From contig JAITER010000005.1 in NCBI GenBank assembly GCA_031281945.1, forward strand, positions 1-62,954: a DNA stretch of 62,954 nucleotides, written 5' to 3'. The DNA is from Spirochaetaceae bacterium (lineage in GTDB: Bacteria > Spirochaetota > Spirochaetia > Treponematales > Breznakiellaceae). The position numbers and the translations under genes are program-made. The notes beneath the pieces were generated by a model, which was not told the DNA's origin, did not search any database, and saw nothing but the letters and a program-made list of their open reading frames with translations. This document shows, in pieces, positions 1 to 7,755 of the stretch (the stretch's first letter is position 1; every line of letters begins with the position of its first letter).

Positions 1-116
1 CAGGCCGCCCGCACACCCGCCAGGCCGCCCGCACACCCGCCAGGCCGCCCGCACACCCGCCAGGCCGCCCGCACACCCGCCAGGCCGCCCGCACACCCGC
101 CAGGCCGCCCGCACAC
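1..116. repeat. 20-bp tandem repeat array
   Basis: Five exact head-to-tail copies of caggccgcccgcacacccgc are followed by a sixth copy that matches for 16 bases. The array begins at the window edge and may extend upstream. The unit is not a multiple of three, so a coding array would change frame from copy to copy. It ends directly before a bidirectional terminator. Confidence 0.95.
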
Positions 117-119
117 CCC

Positions 120-170
120 GTAAAATAAAAAAGCCCGCCGTAAATGTTTCGGCGGGCTTTTTTATTTTAC
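120..170. terminator. bidirectional intrinsic terminator
   Basis: A perfect 21-bp inverted repeat with a 9-nt loop. Its core is AAGCCCGCC/GGCGGGCTT, flanked by A-rich and T-rich arms, so it can work on either strand. It lies 13 bp past the stop of the minus-strand gene at 183-398 and probably terminates it. Confidence 0.9.
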
Positions 171-182
171 GGAAAGACTAAA

Positions 183-398
183 CTATTTTTTAGCCTTCAC
201 CGCCGATTTGTCTTCAACCCTATCCAACGCCGACGCGGGGAAAACAGCCTGTTGCGCGGAATGCTGATCATTGAACCAAACCGTAGTTACAGTTTTTTTG
301 TCTGGATCCACAGACAAAACAACCATTTTTGGGCTGTTTGATATGCCGGAAACTGTTACAATGTCGGCAATCAAGGAATCGGTAGCTCTAACACTCAT
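183..398 (-). CDS. small DUF2158 (YodC)-like protein
   Basis: This 71-residue cytosolic protein has no signal peptide or membrane segment. The order of features, an N-terminal beta-strand (VTVSGI), a PKM turn, a central VWF strand and a following FPASAL segment, resembles the small beta-barrel DUF2158/YodC family, whose function is unknown. The C-terminus is lysine-rich (KSAVKAKK). The start is well supported: TAGGAG sits 7 nt before the ATG at 398. The gene stands alone and ends 13 bp before a strong terminator. The family call is by eye and moderate; the reading frame itself is likely real because it has an RBS and terminator and covers the whole interval. Confidence 0.7.
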   Translation of the reverse strand: MSVRATDSLIADIVTVSGISNSPKMVVLSVDPDKKTVTTVWFNDQHSAQQAVFPASALDRVEDKSAVKAKK

Positions 399-608
399 CT
401 AAAACTCCTAAAAATTAATTTATGCAAAAAGCATACTAGAGGGGTTAAGACTATAGAAAAACTCCTGTTTTATCAAGCGCTTTTTCGTTTTTTTGGAACG
501 CTATAAAAATTTAGCGAAACGAAACGCGGCTTTACCCTTTTAAACGCGGCTTTTCACTTAAAAACGGCTTGGCGTAAAGGCGAAAATACGCGCCGGGCTT
601 AACTTCAC

Positions 609-638
609 TTTCCAGACGCAAATTAACTGCTGTATAAT
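609..638 (+). promoter_or_regulatory. rpe promoter, leaderless type
   Basis: TTTCCA (609-614), an 18-bp spacer and a consensus TATAAT (633-638). Only seven bases separate the -10 box from the ATG at 646, so the transcript should start at or next to the start codon. No Shine-Dalgarno sequence is present. Confidence 0.7.
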
Positions 639-645
639 GCAACGT

Positions 646-1311
646 ATGGCTAAAATTATTTCGGCGGTCTCAATTTTGAACGCGGATTTTACAGATATAG
701 GCTTTGCGGTAAAAACCGCGGAAGAAGCGGGGGCGGACTGGATTCATCTGGACGTCATGGACGGCGGGTTTGTGCCTAATATAAGTTTTGGGGCGAAAAT
801 GGTCGCGGACATACACAAGCGCACCCGCCTTCCCCTGGACGTCCATCTTATGATTGAAAACCCGGAAAACCAAATAGAAGCCTTTGCTTTGGCCGGAGCG
901 TCTTCTATAACGGTTCACGCCGAAGCTTCCGTTCACAGCCACAGGCTCTTGCAAGCCGTTAAAAGCCTGGGAGCGTGCGCCGGGATTTGCATAACTCCGG
1001 CTACGCCTCCTTCAGCGCTTGAATATCTTTTGCCTCTAGCCGATTTAGTTCTTGTTATGACTGTAAATCCCGGGTTTGGCGGGCAAAAACTCATACCCGA
1101 ATGCCTAAATAAAATCCAAACGTTAAAAGAGATGCGCGCTTCATTACAAGACGGGCGAAAAGACTTTTTAATTTCCGTAGACGGCGGCGTAAAAGAAAAA
1201 AACAGCCGGCTTGTGCGCGAAAATGGGGCGGACGTCCTTGTTGTAGGTTCGGCGTTTTTTGAAGCTCCGGATAAACAAGCGTTTTTAAAATCAGTTTGCG
1301 GTCGCGCATAA
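646..1311 (+). CDS. rpe: ribulose-phosphate 3-epimerase
   Basis: Interconverts D-ribulose 5-phosphate and D-xylulose 5-phosphate in the pentose phosphate pathway. The 221-residue TIM barrel has the family pattern: SAVSILNADF at the N-terminus, HLDVMDGGFVPN with the metal and catalytic residues, DVHLMIENPE, VHAEA, MTVNPGFGGQ near the phosphate-binding end, and SVDGGV followed by GADVLVVGSAFF. Length is normal for the family. An ATG nine bases upstream (637) overlaps the TATAAT box, so the ATG at 646, which gives the usual MAKIISAVSIL start, is preferred. There is no ribosome-binding site, and the -10 box lies just upstream, as for lysS, hisS, tyrS and gltX here. The gene is monocistronic. Confidence 0.95.
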   Translation: MAKIISAVSILNADFTDIGFAVKTAEEAGADWIHLDVMDGGFVPNISFGAKMVADIHKRTRLPLDVHLMIENPENQIEAFALAGASSITVHAEASVHSHRLLQAVKSLGACAGICITPATPPSALEYLLPLADLVLVMTVNPGFGGQKLIPECLNKIQTLKEMRASLQDGRKDFLISVDGGVKEKNSRLVRENGADVLVVGSAFFEAPDKQAFLKSVCGRA

Positions 1312-1835
1312 ACTCTAGACTAAAAAATTTCACCCAAAATTGCGCCTTCTTTTTCATGTTGGGCGCATTTTTTGCCGTTTCACGGCAAAAAACCGCGCTT
1401 TCCGCTAAAATTTGGCCGCTAAAGCGGCCAAATTCCCGCTCCAATCGCTTGCGCGGCTTAACGGCGCCTTTCGCCGTAAAAGGCGGCGCAACGGCTTGGG
1501 GGTTCCGCTCCCAGTTCCCCCGCCCCCAACCCCGGCGCACGAAACATTGAGCGCGTCCCGCCGTATCAGGCGGCCCAGCGTGGGGCCCGATAACGGCTCG
1601 CGCTTTTAATACGGCTGGGGGCGCCGCCCCCAAGCCCCCGCGGGGGGGGCGCGGCCACCCAGACCCCCCCAAAGTTTTCGGCGCCGCGTGCCAACAACGG
1701 CGGGCTTTTTCATTGCCGCGCCCGCTTTCGCTCAGGCGGCGGCGGCGCCAGGCTGCTTCCGGCCAACACAGGCGTTTTGGTGATAAGGCGCTGTATTTGG
1801 AGGCTGTTTGCGGAAAAATCCGCAAACAGCCGTTT
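1312..1835. repeat. GC-rich dispersed repeat, copy A
   Basis: This 524-bp gene-free stretch is very GC-rich and full of short inverted repeats. About 1490-1800 matches 43,350-43,695 in two blocks. One runs from the GAAACATTGAGCGCG motif (about 1540) to GGGGCCCGATAA; the other covers GGCGCCAGG, TTCCGGCCAACA and TGATAAGGCGCTGTAT (about 1740-1796). Spacing between the blocks differs between copies. Open frames exist across it on both strands but they lack start signals and do not resemble proteins. A 13-bp hairpin (1802-1831) followed by GTTTTT closes the region. No transposase or other gene is visible. Confidence 0.75.
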
Positions 1836-1837
1836 TT
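1802..1837 (+). terminator. hairpin with T run
   Basis: A perfect 13-bp stem (1802-1814 with 1819-1831, GGCTGTTTGCGGA on the left arm) with a four-A loop, followed by GTTTTTAG. By orientation it would stop plus-strand transcripts coming from rpe and the GC-rich repeat. It also lies just past the stop of the minus-strand gene at 1836. Confidence 0.6.
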
Positions 1838-2516
1838 AGTTGAGCTTGTAAGCGGTCGCCACGTTAAAGCCGAATCCTACAGTTGTGTAGTTTTTAAAGA
1901 ATGTCGGGACTATTCTAAAGGTTAAGCGAGCGCCTTTGGACGCTCCTTTTTTAATAAAATCAAAACCCAGGTCTATGGGCATATTCAAAAACATGGAGCC
2001 TTTTGTGTCCAAGCCCGCGTCCGACAACTCTTTTTCATCAACGCTTGCTTCCAGAATGCTGAATAAAGGAATGTTAAATTGTAAGCCCAAGCCCACATAC
2101 AAGAATTCGGCTCCCGGTATATTTACATGGGCGCGAATTGGAATTGAAAGACAAAAAGGCGTCTTTAGAATATCTCCTAAATCAATATTGCTTGATTCTA
2201 AGATATCGTTCTTTAGATAAAGCGATAGGGATTCGTGAACGAAAAGGCCGGAACTAACGGAAAGAAAGTCTAAAGCATAGTAATCAAAACCAGCGCCCGC
2301 TTCCGCGGCAAATAAAAGGCTTCCCTTTTTTAGTTCAAAAGGGGTTCCTGAATAGGCCCCGTGAAGCCCAAAGTCAATACTCAAAAGCATATCGCCCTGC
2401 TTGTGAATGGTTTCTTTTTTTGCAACCGGCTCTTCCGCCGCCTCTTCCTGCGCAAAAACCGCGCCGTGCAAAACTACAGCCGCAATTAACATAATCGCAA
2501 TCTTCTTCATAAACAC
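1836..2516 (-). CDS. putative outer-membrane beta-barrel protein
   Basis: A 226-residue exported protein of unknown specific function. It has a typical signal peptide (KKIAIMLIAAVVLHGAVFAQ, cleavage after AQ at about residue 23), an acidic segment (EEAAEEPVAKKE), and then alternating hydrophobic and polar strands with many aromatic residues (LSIDFGLHGAY, FDYYALDFLSVSSGLFVH, FLYVGLGLQFNIPLFS, FRIVPTFFKNYTTVGFGFNVATAY). This fits a small outer-membrane barrel of the OmpW/opacity-like kind seen in treponemes. The gene uses GTG at 2516 with AAGGAG five bases upstream; an ATG two codons later is the alternative. It is monocistronic, and its downstream flank is the GC-rich repeat. No lipobox is present. 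The barrel call rests on composition and strand pattern, not on a recognised family. Confidence 0.65.
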   Translation of the reverse strand: MFMKKIAIMLIAAVVLHGAVFAQEEAAEEPVAKKETIHKQGDMLLSIDFGLHGAYSGTPFELKKGSLLFAAEAGAGFDYYALDFLSVSSGLFVHESLSLYLKNDILESSNIDLGDILKTPFCLSIPIRAHVNIPGAEFLYVGLGLQFNIPLFSILEASVDEKELSDAGLDTKGSMFLNMPIDLGFDFIKKGASKGARLTFRIVPTFFKNYTTVGFGFNVATAYKLN

Positions 2517-2705
2517 AACAACTCCTTACCGTAAAATTATTAGCTTTAACATACGCTAAAGCAAATTTATAAAATTTAGGGAGCGCCGCTGAAAATGCTT
2601 AATTAAAGGGATAAAACCGCCGCGCAACAGCCCGCACGGGCTTTATTGCTTTTTTCTAAAACCGCTTGCGCCGCGTTTGTGAAAAAAGACGTAATATAAA
2701 GCATA

Positions 2706-2720
2706 CCCCCCCCCCCCCCC
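2706..2720. repeat. homopolymeric C15 tract
   Basis: Fifteen consecutive C residues (G15 on the minus strand), about 155 bp upstream of lysS and 190 bp upstream of the minus-strand barrel gene. Tracts of this length are prone to slipped-strand length change. A second one (C13) lies at 32056-32068. Confidence 0.95.
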
Positions 2721-2839
2721 TGGCGTCTAGACTGCGCAGGGCTGGAATTGCGCGGGTCGGGGATTGTGCGCAACCGGCTGCGCGGGCGAATTTCGCGCCG
2801 TTTTTAAAAGCGCGTTCATAGCGGCGCGGACGCGCTTTC

Positions 2840-2868
2840 TTAACATCAAATTTTTTTTGGGGTAAACT
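2840..2868 (+). promoter_or_regulatory. lysS promoter, leaderless type
   Basis: TTAACA (2840-2845), a 17-bp spacer and TAAACT (2863-2868). Seven bases follow before the ATG at 2876. The upstream bases contain no Shine-Dalgarno match in position (GGGG lies 13-16 bases before the ATG, inside the promoter spacer). Confidence 0.65.
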
Positions 2869-2875
2869 GAACGTT

Positions 2876-4462
2876 ATGAATGGTAAAACGGCGCATTGGG
2901 CGGACGAAACGGCGGCGAAAATTATACGCGAAAAGGGCGAAAAAGACGTTTACGTCTGCGCCTCCGGCATTACGCCTTCGGGCGTGGTGCATATAGGCAA
3001 TTTCCGCGAGATAATCAGCGTGGATCTGGTTGTAAGGGCGCTTAAAAAATTAGGTAAAAATGTGCGTTTCATCTATTCCTGGGATGATTACGATGTGTTT
3101 CGCAAGGTTCCGGCTAATATGCCCCGGCAGGAAGATCTTAAAAAGTATTTGCGTTTTCCAATAACGATGGTTCCAGACCCGTGGGGCCGTGATGATTCGT
3201 ACGCCCGCCACCACGAAGCCGATGTTGAAAACATACTGCCGTCCGTAGGAATTTTCCCGGAATACCTGTACCAGACAAGCCGGTACCGCGGCTCAATTTA
3301 TGCGGAAGGCATAAAAACCGCGCTGGAAAACAGCGAAAAAATCAGGGCTGTTTTGGATAAATTCCGGGACGAAGATCACAAAACGCAGGATGATTGGCAG
3401 CCTATAAGCATTTTTTGCGGGGGATGTAACAGGGACGACGGCGTCTTAATCCTTCCCTGGGACGGTTCCTGGAATGTTTCTTACAAATGTAAAAATTGCG
3501 GCTGCGAAAAAACCGTGGATTTAAGGCGGGCGAGTGAAGTTAAACTGGGCTGGCGAATAGACTGGCCCATGCGCTGGGCTTACGAGGGCGTCGATTTTGA
3601 GCCCGCCGGTAAAGACCACCACAGCCAGGGCGGTTCATTCGACACAAGCCGCGTTATTACAAAAGAAATTTACAACAACGAGGCGCCGGTTACCTTCCGT
3701 TACGATTTTATTGGAATAAAAGGAACCAGCGGCAAAATGGCCAGCTCTTCCGGCAACGTTATAGACCTAAAGACCCTTTTAAGAGTGTACACGCCGGAAC
3801 TAGTCCGGTATATTTTCGCCGGAACCCGCCCCAACACCGAATTCACAATATCTTTCGACCTTGACGTCCTTAAAATTTATGAAGATTACGACAAAACTGA
3901 GCGTATAGCCTGGAAGCTGGAAGCGGTTAAAAATGAATCCTTGTTCCAAAAAGAACGTCGCATTTATGAGCTGTCGCAACCCGGAGAACTTCCCTCCGGG
4001 CCGCCGCCGCAAATTCCTTTCCGTCATCTTTGCAACCTTTTACAGATAAACGGCATGGATGTGGAAAAAACGGTTTCCCTGTTTACCGGCGTCTCCGGCG
4101 AACAGCAGGAACGGTTGCGCGCGCGCGCCGTCTGCGCCTCAAACTGGATAACGGACTACGCCCCGCCTGAATTCCGGTTCCAGCTTAGGGAGGCGGGTGA
4201 AAAAGCCGAATTGACGGAAGCCGAAACCGCCGCTTTGCGCGGGCTTAGAGACGATGTGATAGCGGGAATAGAGGCCTATAACGGCGAAAAAGAAACCGCG
4301 CAGGCCATTTACGACGCGGCGGCGAAATACAAAATAGAACCCAAAGCGCTTTTTCGCGCCGCTTATCAGGCTTTAATAGGCAAAGACCAAGGGCCCAGGC
4401 TCGCCTCGTTTTTGCGCTCCATAAACAAAGACCGGTTGCTTTCCATTTTGGAGCGGTATTAA
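2876..4462 (+). CDS. lysS: lysyl-tRNA synthetase, class I
   Basis: Charges tRNA(Lys) with lysine in the cytosol. This is the class I (archaeal/spirochaete) enzyme, unrelated to the class II LysRS of most bacteria. The 528 residues carry the Rossmann signature HIGN (39-42) and the KMSKS-loop variant KMASSS (287-292). Between them lies a zinc-type cysteine cluster (CGGC and CKNCGC, about 182-214), followed by a helical anticodon-binding domain. Length is normal for the family. The ATG at 2876 has no ribosome-binding site and sits seven bases after a -10 box, implying a leaderless message. A 13-bp convergent terminator follows. Class I LysRS is the spirochaete norm and supports the host assignment. 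Confidence 0.95.
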   Translation: MNGKTAHWADETAAKIIREKGEKDVYVCASGITPSGVVHIGNFREIISVDLVVRALKKLGKNVRFIYSWDDYDVFRKVPANMPRQEDLKKYLRFPITMVPDPWGRDDSYARHHEADVENILPSVGIFPEYLYQTSRYRGSIYAEGIKTALENSEKIRAVLDKFRDEDHKTQDDWQPISIFCGGCNRDDGVLILPWDGSWNVSYKCKNCGCEKTVDLRRASEVKLGWRIDWPMRWAYEGVDFEPAGKDHHSQGGSFDTSRVITKEIYNNEAPVTFRYDFIGIKGTSGKMASSSGNVIDLKTLLRVYTPELVRYIFAGTRPNTEFTISFDLDVLKIYEDYDKTERIAWKLEAVKNESLFQKERRIYELSQPGELPSGPPPQIPFRHLCNLLQINGMDVEKTVSLFTGVSGEQQERLRARAVCASNWITDYAPPEFRFQLREAGEKAELTEAETAALRGLRDDVIAGIEAYNGEKETAQAIYDAAAKYKIEPKALFRAAYQALIGKDQGPRLASFLRSINKDRLLSILERY

Positions 4463-4468
4463 TGTTTG

Positions 4469-4500
4469 CGCGTTAAAAAAACGCGGATTTTTTTAACGCG
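4469..4500. terminator. bidirectional intrinsic terminator
   Basis: A perfect 13-bp inverted repeat (4469-4481 with 4488-4500; arms CGCGTTAAAAAAA and its complement) with a 6-nt loop. It lies between the convergent lysS and HAD phosphatase genes and can serve both. Confidence 0.9.
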
Positions 4501-4515
4501 GGCGGCGGTTGGCGG

Positions 4516-5334
4516 TTACACGGCGGGCGTCTCCAGTTCTTTTATAAGTTTATCTAAAATTTTTATAACTCCGAAATTTTCGTTGGAATCGGCTTCAAAG
4601 TTTGCGTAGCGCCGCATATCCTGCGAAGCGTTTTTTACAACGTAGCTGTGTTTTACGCTTTGCAACATTTCTATGTCATTGTATGTATCGCCAAAAGCCA
4701 TCATTTGATCCGCCGTTAAATGCAGATAATCGCCCAAAAACCGCATGGCGCCGCCTTTGTCTATCCCGTTGTTCATTATATCAATCCATATTGTATCGCC
4801 TACGGTAACGGAAAAAACGCCGTTGTATTGGGGCTTAAATGTTTTTTCGTATTCTTCCCCGCTGTTTTTGTTTGGAAAATAAACGGTGAATTTACACGCC
4901 TGGACGTTTAGTTTTTCAAAATCTTCCACAAAGTGGATTTTTGAATAAAATTTGTTTAAATAATTTTTATACGATTTATGTTTTTTTTCCATGTAGCCGG
5001 TTTCCAGGCCGCAAAGAACCGGAATCCCATCGGTGTGTTCTTTTGTAAACCGTATCATGGATTGATAGTCTTGCGGGTTTAAGAGGCTTTTAAAAATTAC
5101 TTTCCCTTTATAGCTTATAACGCCGCCGTTATCGGCTATAAAAATTATTTTACGTTTAATTGCGGAAAACATTTTATACAGCGTACACAACGGCCTGCCG
5201 CTCGCTATTACAAAATGAACGCCAAATTTTTGTAATTTTATAACATAATCATTAAAATTTGGCGGAAGCTCTCCGGCTTCAGTAAGCAGGGTGTGATCCA
5301 TATCCGAAGCAATTAATTTTATTTGCGAGCTCAA
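4516..5334 (-). CDS. Cof-type HAD-superfamily phosphatase
   Basis: A 272-residue cytosolic hydrolase of the Cof/YidA subfamily, which dephosphorylates small phosphorylated metabolites; the substrate cannot be told from sequence. HAD motif I is DMDHTLL near residue 10 (nucleophile Asp and acid/base Asp), motif II is VIASGR, and motif IV is FGDTYNDIEML near the C-terminus. A cap domain lies between. The start is TTG at 5334, with GGAGG six bases upstream. The open frame continues another 73 codons upstream, but that stretch is translated mobile-repeat DNA (5358-5517) and is not protein-like. The gene is followed by the convergent terminator shared with lysS. Confidence 0.88.
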   Translation of the reverse strand: MSSQIKLIASDMDHTLLTEAGELPPNFNDYVIKLQKFGVHFVIASGRPLCTLYKMFSAIKRKIIFIADNGGVISYKGKVIFKSLLNPQDYQSMIRFTKEHTDGIPVLCGLETGYMEKKHKSYKNYLNKFYSKIHFVEDFEKLNVQACKFTVYFPNKNSGEEYEKTFKPQYNGVFSVTVGDTIWIDIMNNGIDKGGAMRFLGDYLHLTADQMMAFGDTYNDIEMLQSVKHSYVVKNASQDMRRYANFEADSNENFGVIKILDKLIKELETPAV

Positions 5335-5357
5335 AATGCGCCTCCATAAACTTTTAC

Positions 5358-5517
5358 AATAGAGCTGTTTAAAAACCTTAAGGTTTCTACAAACTGAACC
5401 AAGCCCGGCCTGGTTCAGCCGGCTTCCGCTAAAACAGCGGTTTTGCAAGGCTTCAGCCTGAAAAACCGCAAGACGGTAGCAAAGCTTAAACCCCGCAGGC
5501 TGGCGAACAAGTCCAAT
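5358..5517 (+). repeat. MITE-like palindromic repeat, copy 1
   Basis: Begins AATAGAGCTGTTT and ends GGCGAACAAGTCCAAT. It contains the internal CTGAACCAAGCC...GGTTCAG palindrome module. It lies directly upstream of the HAD gene ribosome-binding site and 28 bp from the end of the DUF2974 gene. Orientation is named by the AATAGAG end being on the left. Confidence 0.85.
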
Positions 5518-5545
5518 GCGTGTTCTCAACCAGGCCAGGGCCGGT

Positions 5546-6700
5546 TTACCCAATCTCCGGCTCCGGCTCTTTCTTTTTAAAATATCTTTTTTCTATGCCT
5601 TTAACCAGGTTGTCTTTAGCCGCTTCAAACAGGGCGTTGAATGTTTTTCTAAGCATAATGTGAGTTTCTTTATCCATGTTGTTAAGCGAACCCACCAGTG
5701 AATGTATGGTTTTAAGCCAATCTGCGGTAAGGTCTGGAATAGACTTCGCGTTTGTGGAGGAAAGCAAGTCAAACAACGTGCTGATAAATTCTTTCCGCTG
5801 GTTGCAATCCATCAATTCAAGCCAGTCCATAAGCGTTTTGTTTACAAAACGGCTTTGCGTGGTAATCGCGTCTACTTTGCAAAGGTCGTTGCGCATAACT
5901 TCCCATAAAAAAGGGTTATGCGACATAAAACCTTCGCCATCGCTTTTTATAACGCAATATGCGCGGCTTTCGAACAAAAGCCCTATAATTGAATCTTGCG
6001 GTATATACGAAACCACTTTTTGCGCAATTTGATTGTATTCCGCGCTCTCCACTATTTTTTTGCTAAATCCGGGGCCGTCATTGCTGTATATTTTTATAAT
6101 ACGCTGTTTAATTGCGGAATCGCAAAACGTCCCCGCGTACACAGCCAGGTTCCCGCCTTTTGAATGCCCGCCCGCGTAAAATTCGCCTTCAAAAAGCGTT
6201 GCGGCTTTTTGAATATAGTCCACAGCCGCAAGTTGCGCGGGAATCGCGTCCGTAAATATCATGTTAAAGTCTTCTTTCCAGCCTATAAGAGTATCATCCG
6301 TTCCGCGAAACGCTATGTACGCGGGGCGGTTTTCTTCCGGCAGAAAGGTTGCGGCGGAAAACTGAATCCCCGCGTCTTTGTCTATATGATTGACGAAAGC
6401 CGCAAGTTTAACGTTTTTATAGCGTTCGCTTTTTCGCAGGGCCGTCATTAAATCGTATTGGGCTTCTTTAAAAAAATGATACATATTTAATTTTTTTATA
6501 TCTGTTTTGACGTCTTCTATAAGCTCGTCCAGCGCGCTGTACAAAAGCAGGCCGTCCGAAGAGCCGTTGAATCCGTCTACAATGCCCTCAAACGGGTAAT
6601 AAGATATTATAGAAAAAATAACATTATCCACAGGATTAAAGGGGGCGTGGTTAAAAGACAAGTCGCCGCGCCAGTTAAGGTAATCAAAAACGTAATTCAT
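5546..6700 (-). CDS. DUF2974 (Mbeg1-like) lipase-fold protein
   Basis: A 384-residue protein with an alpha/beta-hydrolase core typical of DUF2974/Mbeg1-like proteins. The N-terminus NYVFDYLNWRGDLSF is characteristic of the family. AFRGTDD (about residue 130) resembles the oxyanion region of class 3 lipases, and GHSKGGN (about 179-185) is the nucleophile elbow. A catalytic Asp could lie in SNDGPGF. There is no signal peptide, so a cytosolic or host-directed esterase or lipase is possible; the substrate is unknown. The C-terminus is charged (KKKEPEPEIG). The ATG at 6700 has no ribosome-binding site, and a consensus TATAAT ends eight bases upstream; the -35 hexamer lies inside the neighbouring palindromic repeat. 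Confidence 0.85.
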   Translation of the reverse strand: MNYVFDYLNWRGDLSFNHAPFNPVDNVIFSIISYYPFEGIVDGFNGSSDGLLLYSALDELIEDVKTDIKKLNMYHFFKEAQYDLMTALRKSERYKNVKLAAFVNHIDKDAGIQFSAATFLPEENRPAYIAFRGTDDTLIGWKEDFNMIFTDAIPAQLAAVDYIQKAATLFEGEFYAGGHSKGGNLAVYAGTFCDSAIKQRIIKIYSNDGPGFSKKIVESAEYNQIAQKVVSYIPQDSIIGLLFESRAYCVIKSDGEGFMSHNPFLWEVMRNDLCKVDAITTQSRFVNKTLMDWLELMDCNQRKEFISTLFDLLSSTNAKSIPDLTADWLKTIHSLVGSLNNMDKETHIMLRKTFNALFEAAKDNLVKGIEKRYFKKKEPEPEIG

Positions 6701-6708
6701 AACGGGTT

Positions 6709-6738
6709 ATTATAATGGAAGTTGTTTGAAAACCTCAA
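6709..6738 (-). promoter_or_regulatory. DUF2974 gene promoter, partly inside a repeat
   Basis: On the minus strand, TTGAGG (6733-6738), an 18-bp spacer and TATAAT (6709-6714), with eight bases to the ATG at 6700. The -35 hexamer lies in the extra palindrome (6721-6750) attached to the mobile-type repeat. No Shine-Dalgarno sequence is present. Confidence 0.65.
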
Positions 6739-6863
6739 GTTTTCAAACAATAGAGTTGTTCGGAAACCTCAGTTTCCGAACAACAACCGCTTAAAAAACG
6801 CAAAATGTGTAGCATTTTGCAAAACTTGTGAGACAACCAACCGGGTTGTTGAACAAGTCTAAT
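6721..6863 (+). repeat. MITE-like palindromic repeat, copy 2 with extra arm
   Basis: A full copy runs from AATAGAGTTGTTC (6749) to GAACAAGTCTAAT (6863). A second TTGTTTGAAAA palindrome (6721-6750) is attached on its left, as if one copy had been inserted into or partly duplicated from another. It fills most of the 303-bp gap between the divergent DUF2974 and lolD genes. Confidence 0.85.
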
Positions 6864-6968
6864 GCGTAAAAGCGGGCGGCGGAAAGAAGGAAACGAATCG
6901 CCGGGCGCTTGGTTTGCGCCGGAGCGGGCGGTATTTAGCGGGCTTCCACGCAACGATAAGCTTACGGC

Positions 6969-6998
6969 TGGACGGAACCCTTTTACAGGTATTAAAGT
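6969..6998 (+). promoter_or_regulatory. possible lolD promoter, leaderless type
   Basis: TGGACG (6969-6974), an 18-bp spacer and TAAAGT (6993-6998), with five bases to the ATG at 7004. No Shine-Dalgarno match lies at a usable distance. It is weaker than the other leaderless promoters here. Confidence 0.4.
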
Positions 6999-7003
6999 GT
7001 GTC

Positions 7004-7669
7004 ATGGTTGAAGCGCGGGATTTGGTAAAAAACTATGTAAGCTCAGGCGAGACGTTGCACATATTGCGCGGCGTTAACTTTACCGTGGAAGACGGGGCGT
7101 CCCTGGCGGTGTGCGGGCAGAGCGGGTGCGGAAAAAGCACCCTGTTAAACATACTGGGCGGCCTGGATACGCCCGATTCCGGCTGTATAATAGCCGGCGG
7201 GCGCGAAATCACGGGCCTTAACGAAACCGGCCTTTCCGCCTACCGGGGTTCGTGCGTGGGCTTTGTTTTTCAATTCCATCACCTTTTAAAAGATTTTACC
7301 GCGCTGGAAAATGTAATGCTTCCCGCTTTTATGTCCGGCGTCCGTAAAAAAGACGCGCTGGAAAAAGCAAAAAGCCTGCTCGACGACGTTAAAATGTCGC
7401 ACCGTAAAAACCACCTGCCTTCGGAACTTTCCGGCGGCGAGCGCCAAAGGGTGGCCCTGGCTCGCGCCCTTATCAACGACCCAAAACTGATTCTTGCGGA
7501 CGAACCCACAGGCAATCTGGATTCGGAGCATACAGCCGCTGTTGCGGACGTGCTGTACAACGAAGCCGGAAAACTCGGCAAAACCTTAATTGTGGCGACC
7601 CACGACCAAACGGTGGCCGCCCGCGCTTCCCGCCGCCTAACTCTAAGCGAAGGCGTCCTATACGAATAA
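7004..7669 (+). CDS. lolD: LolD/MacB-type ABC transporter ATP-binding protein
   Basis: A 221-residue ATPase of the LolD/MacB/FtsE family, which drives release of lipoproteins from the inner membrane when paired with LolCE. Walker A is GQSGCGKST (about 40-48), the signature is LSGGERQR, Walker B is LILADEPTGNLD, and the switch is ATHDQ. FVFQFHHLLKDFTALENV is the LolD-like Q-loop stretch. The ATG at 7004 gives a normal LolD length; the frame extends 30 codons upstream without protein-like sequence. No permease gene is adjacent, so the partner must be elsewhere. The gene precedes a giant secreted protein and a lipoprotein, but about 86 bp and a separate promoter lie between. LolD and MacB cannot be told apart with certainty here. 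Confidence 0.8.
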   Translation: MVEARDLVKNYVSSGETLHILRGVNFTVEDGASLAVCGQSGCGKSTLLNILGGLDTPDSGCIIAGGREITGLNETGLSAYRGSCVGFVFQFHHLLKDFTALENVMLPAFMSGVRKKDALEKAKSLLDDVKMSHRKNHLPSELSGGERQRVALARALINDPKLILADEPTGNLDSEHTAAVADVLYNEAGKLGKTLIVATHDQTVAARASRRLTLSEGVLYE

Positions 7670-7719
7670 AAAGCGCCTCCGTGTAAAACAAGGCCGCGCC
7701 GCCAGGCTTTAGCTTTTAT

Positions 7720-7747
7720 TTGAAAATCTAACCTTTTTTATTATATT
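7720..7747 (+). promoter_or_regulatory. promoter of the giant secreted-protein gene
   Basis: TTGAAA (7720-7725), a 16-bp spacer and TATATT (7742-7747). Eight bases lie before the GTG at 7756, and there is no Shine-Dalgarno sequence. It follows the leaderless pattern of other genes here. Confidence 0.5.
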
Positions 7748-7755
7748 TATTTATT

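Larger units (their letters stand above)
2517..2875. other. intergenic region between divergent genes
   Basis: 359 bp separate the divergent outer-membrane protein gene and lysS. It holds a run of 15 C residues (2706-2720), a TATAAA-like sequence about 10 bp before that run, and the lysS promoter at the right end. No coding frame with a ribosome-binding site is seen. Confidence 0.7.

Noticed and set aside
1-116. CRISPR array
   Set aside because: The 20-bp units are directly adjacent with no spacers. It is a plain tandem repeat.
1091-1825. 244-codon minus-strand frame across rpe and the GC-rich repeat
   Set aside because: It is antisense to rpe and to repeat DNA, is Arg-rich as expected from GC-rich sequence, and has no start signal.
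5335-5553. N-terminal extension of the HAD phosphatase
   Set aside because: The 73 extra codons are the translation of repeat copy 1. The TTG at 5334 has an ideal GGAGG site and gives normal family length.
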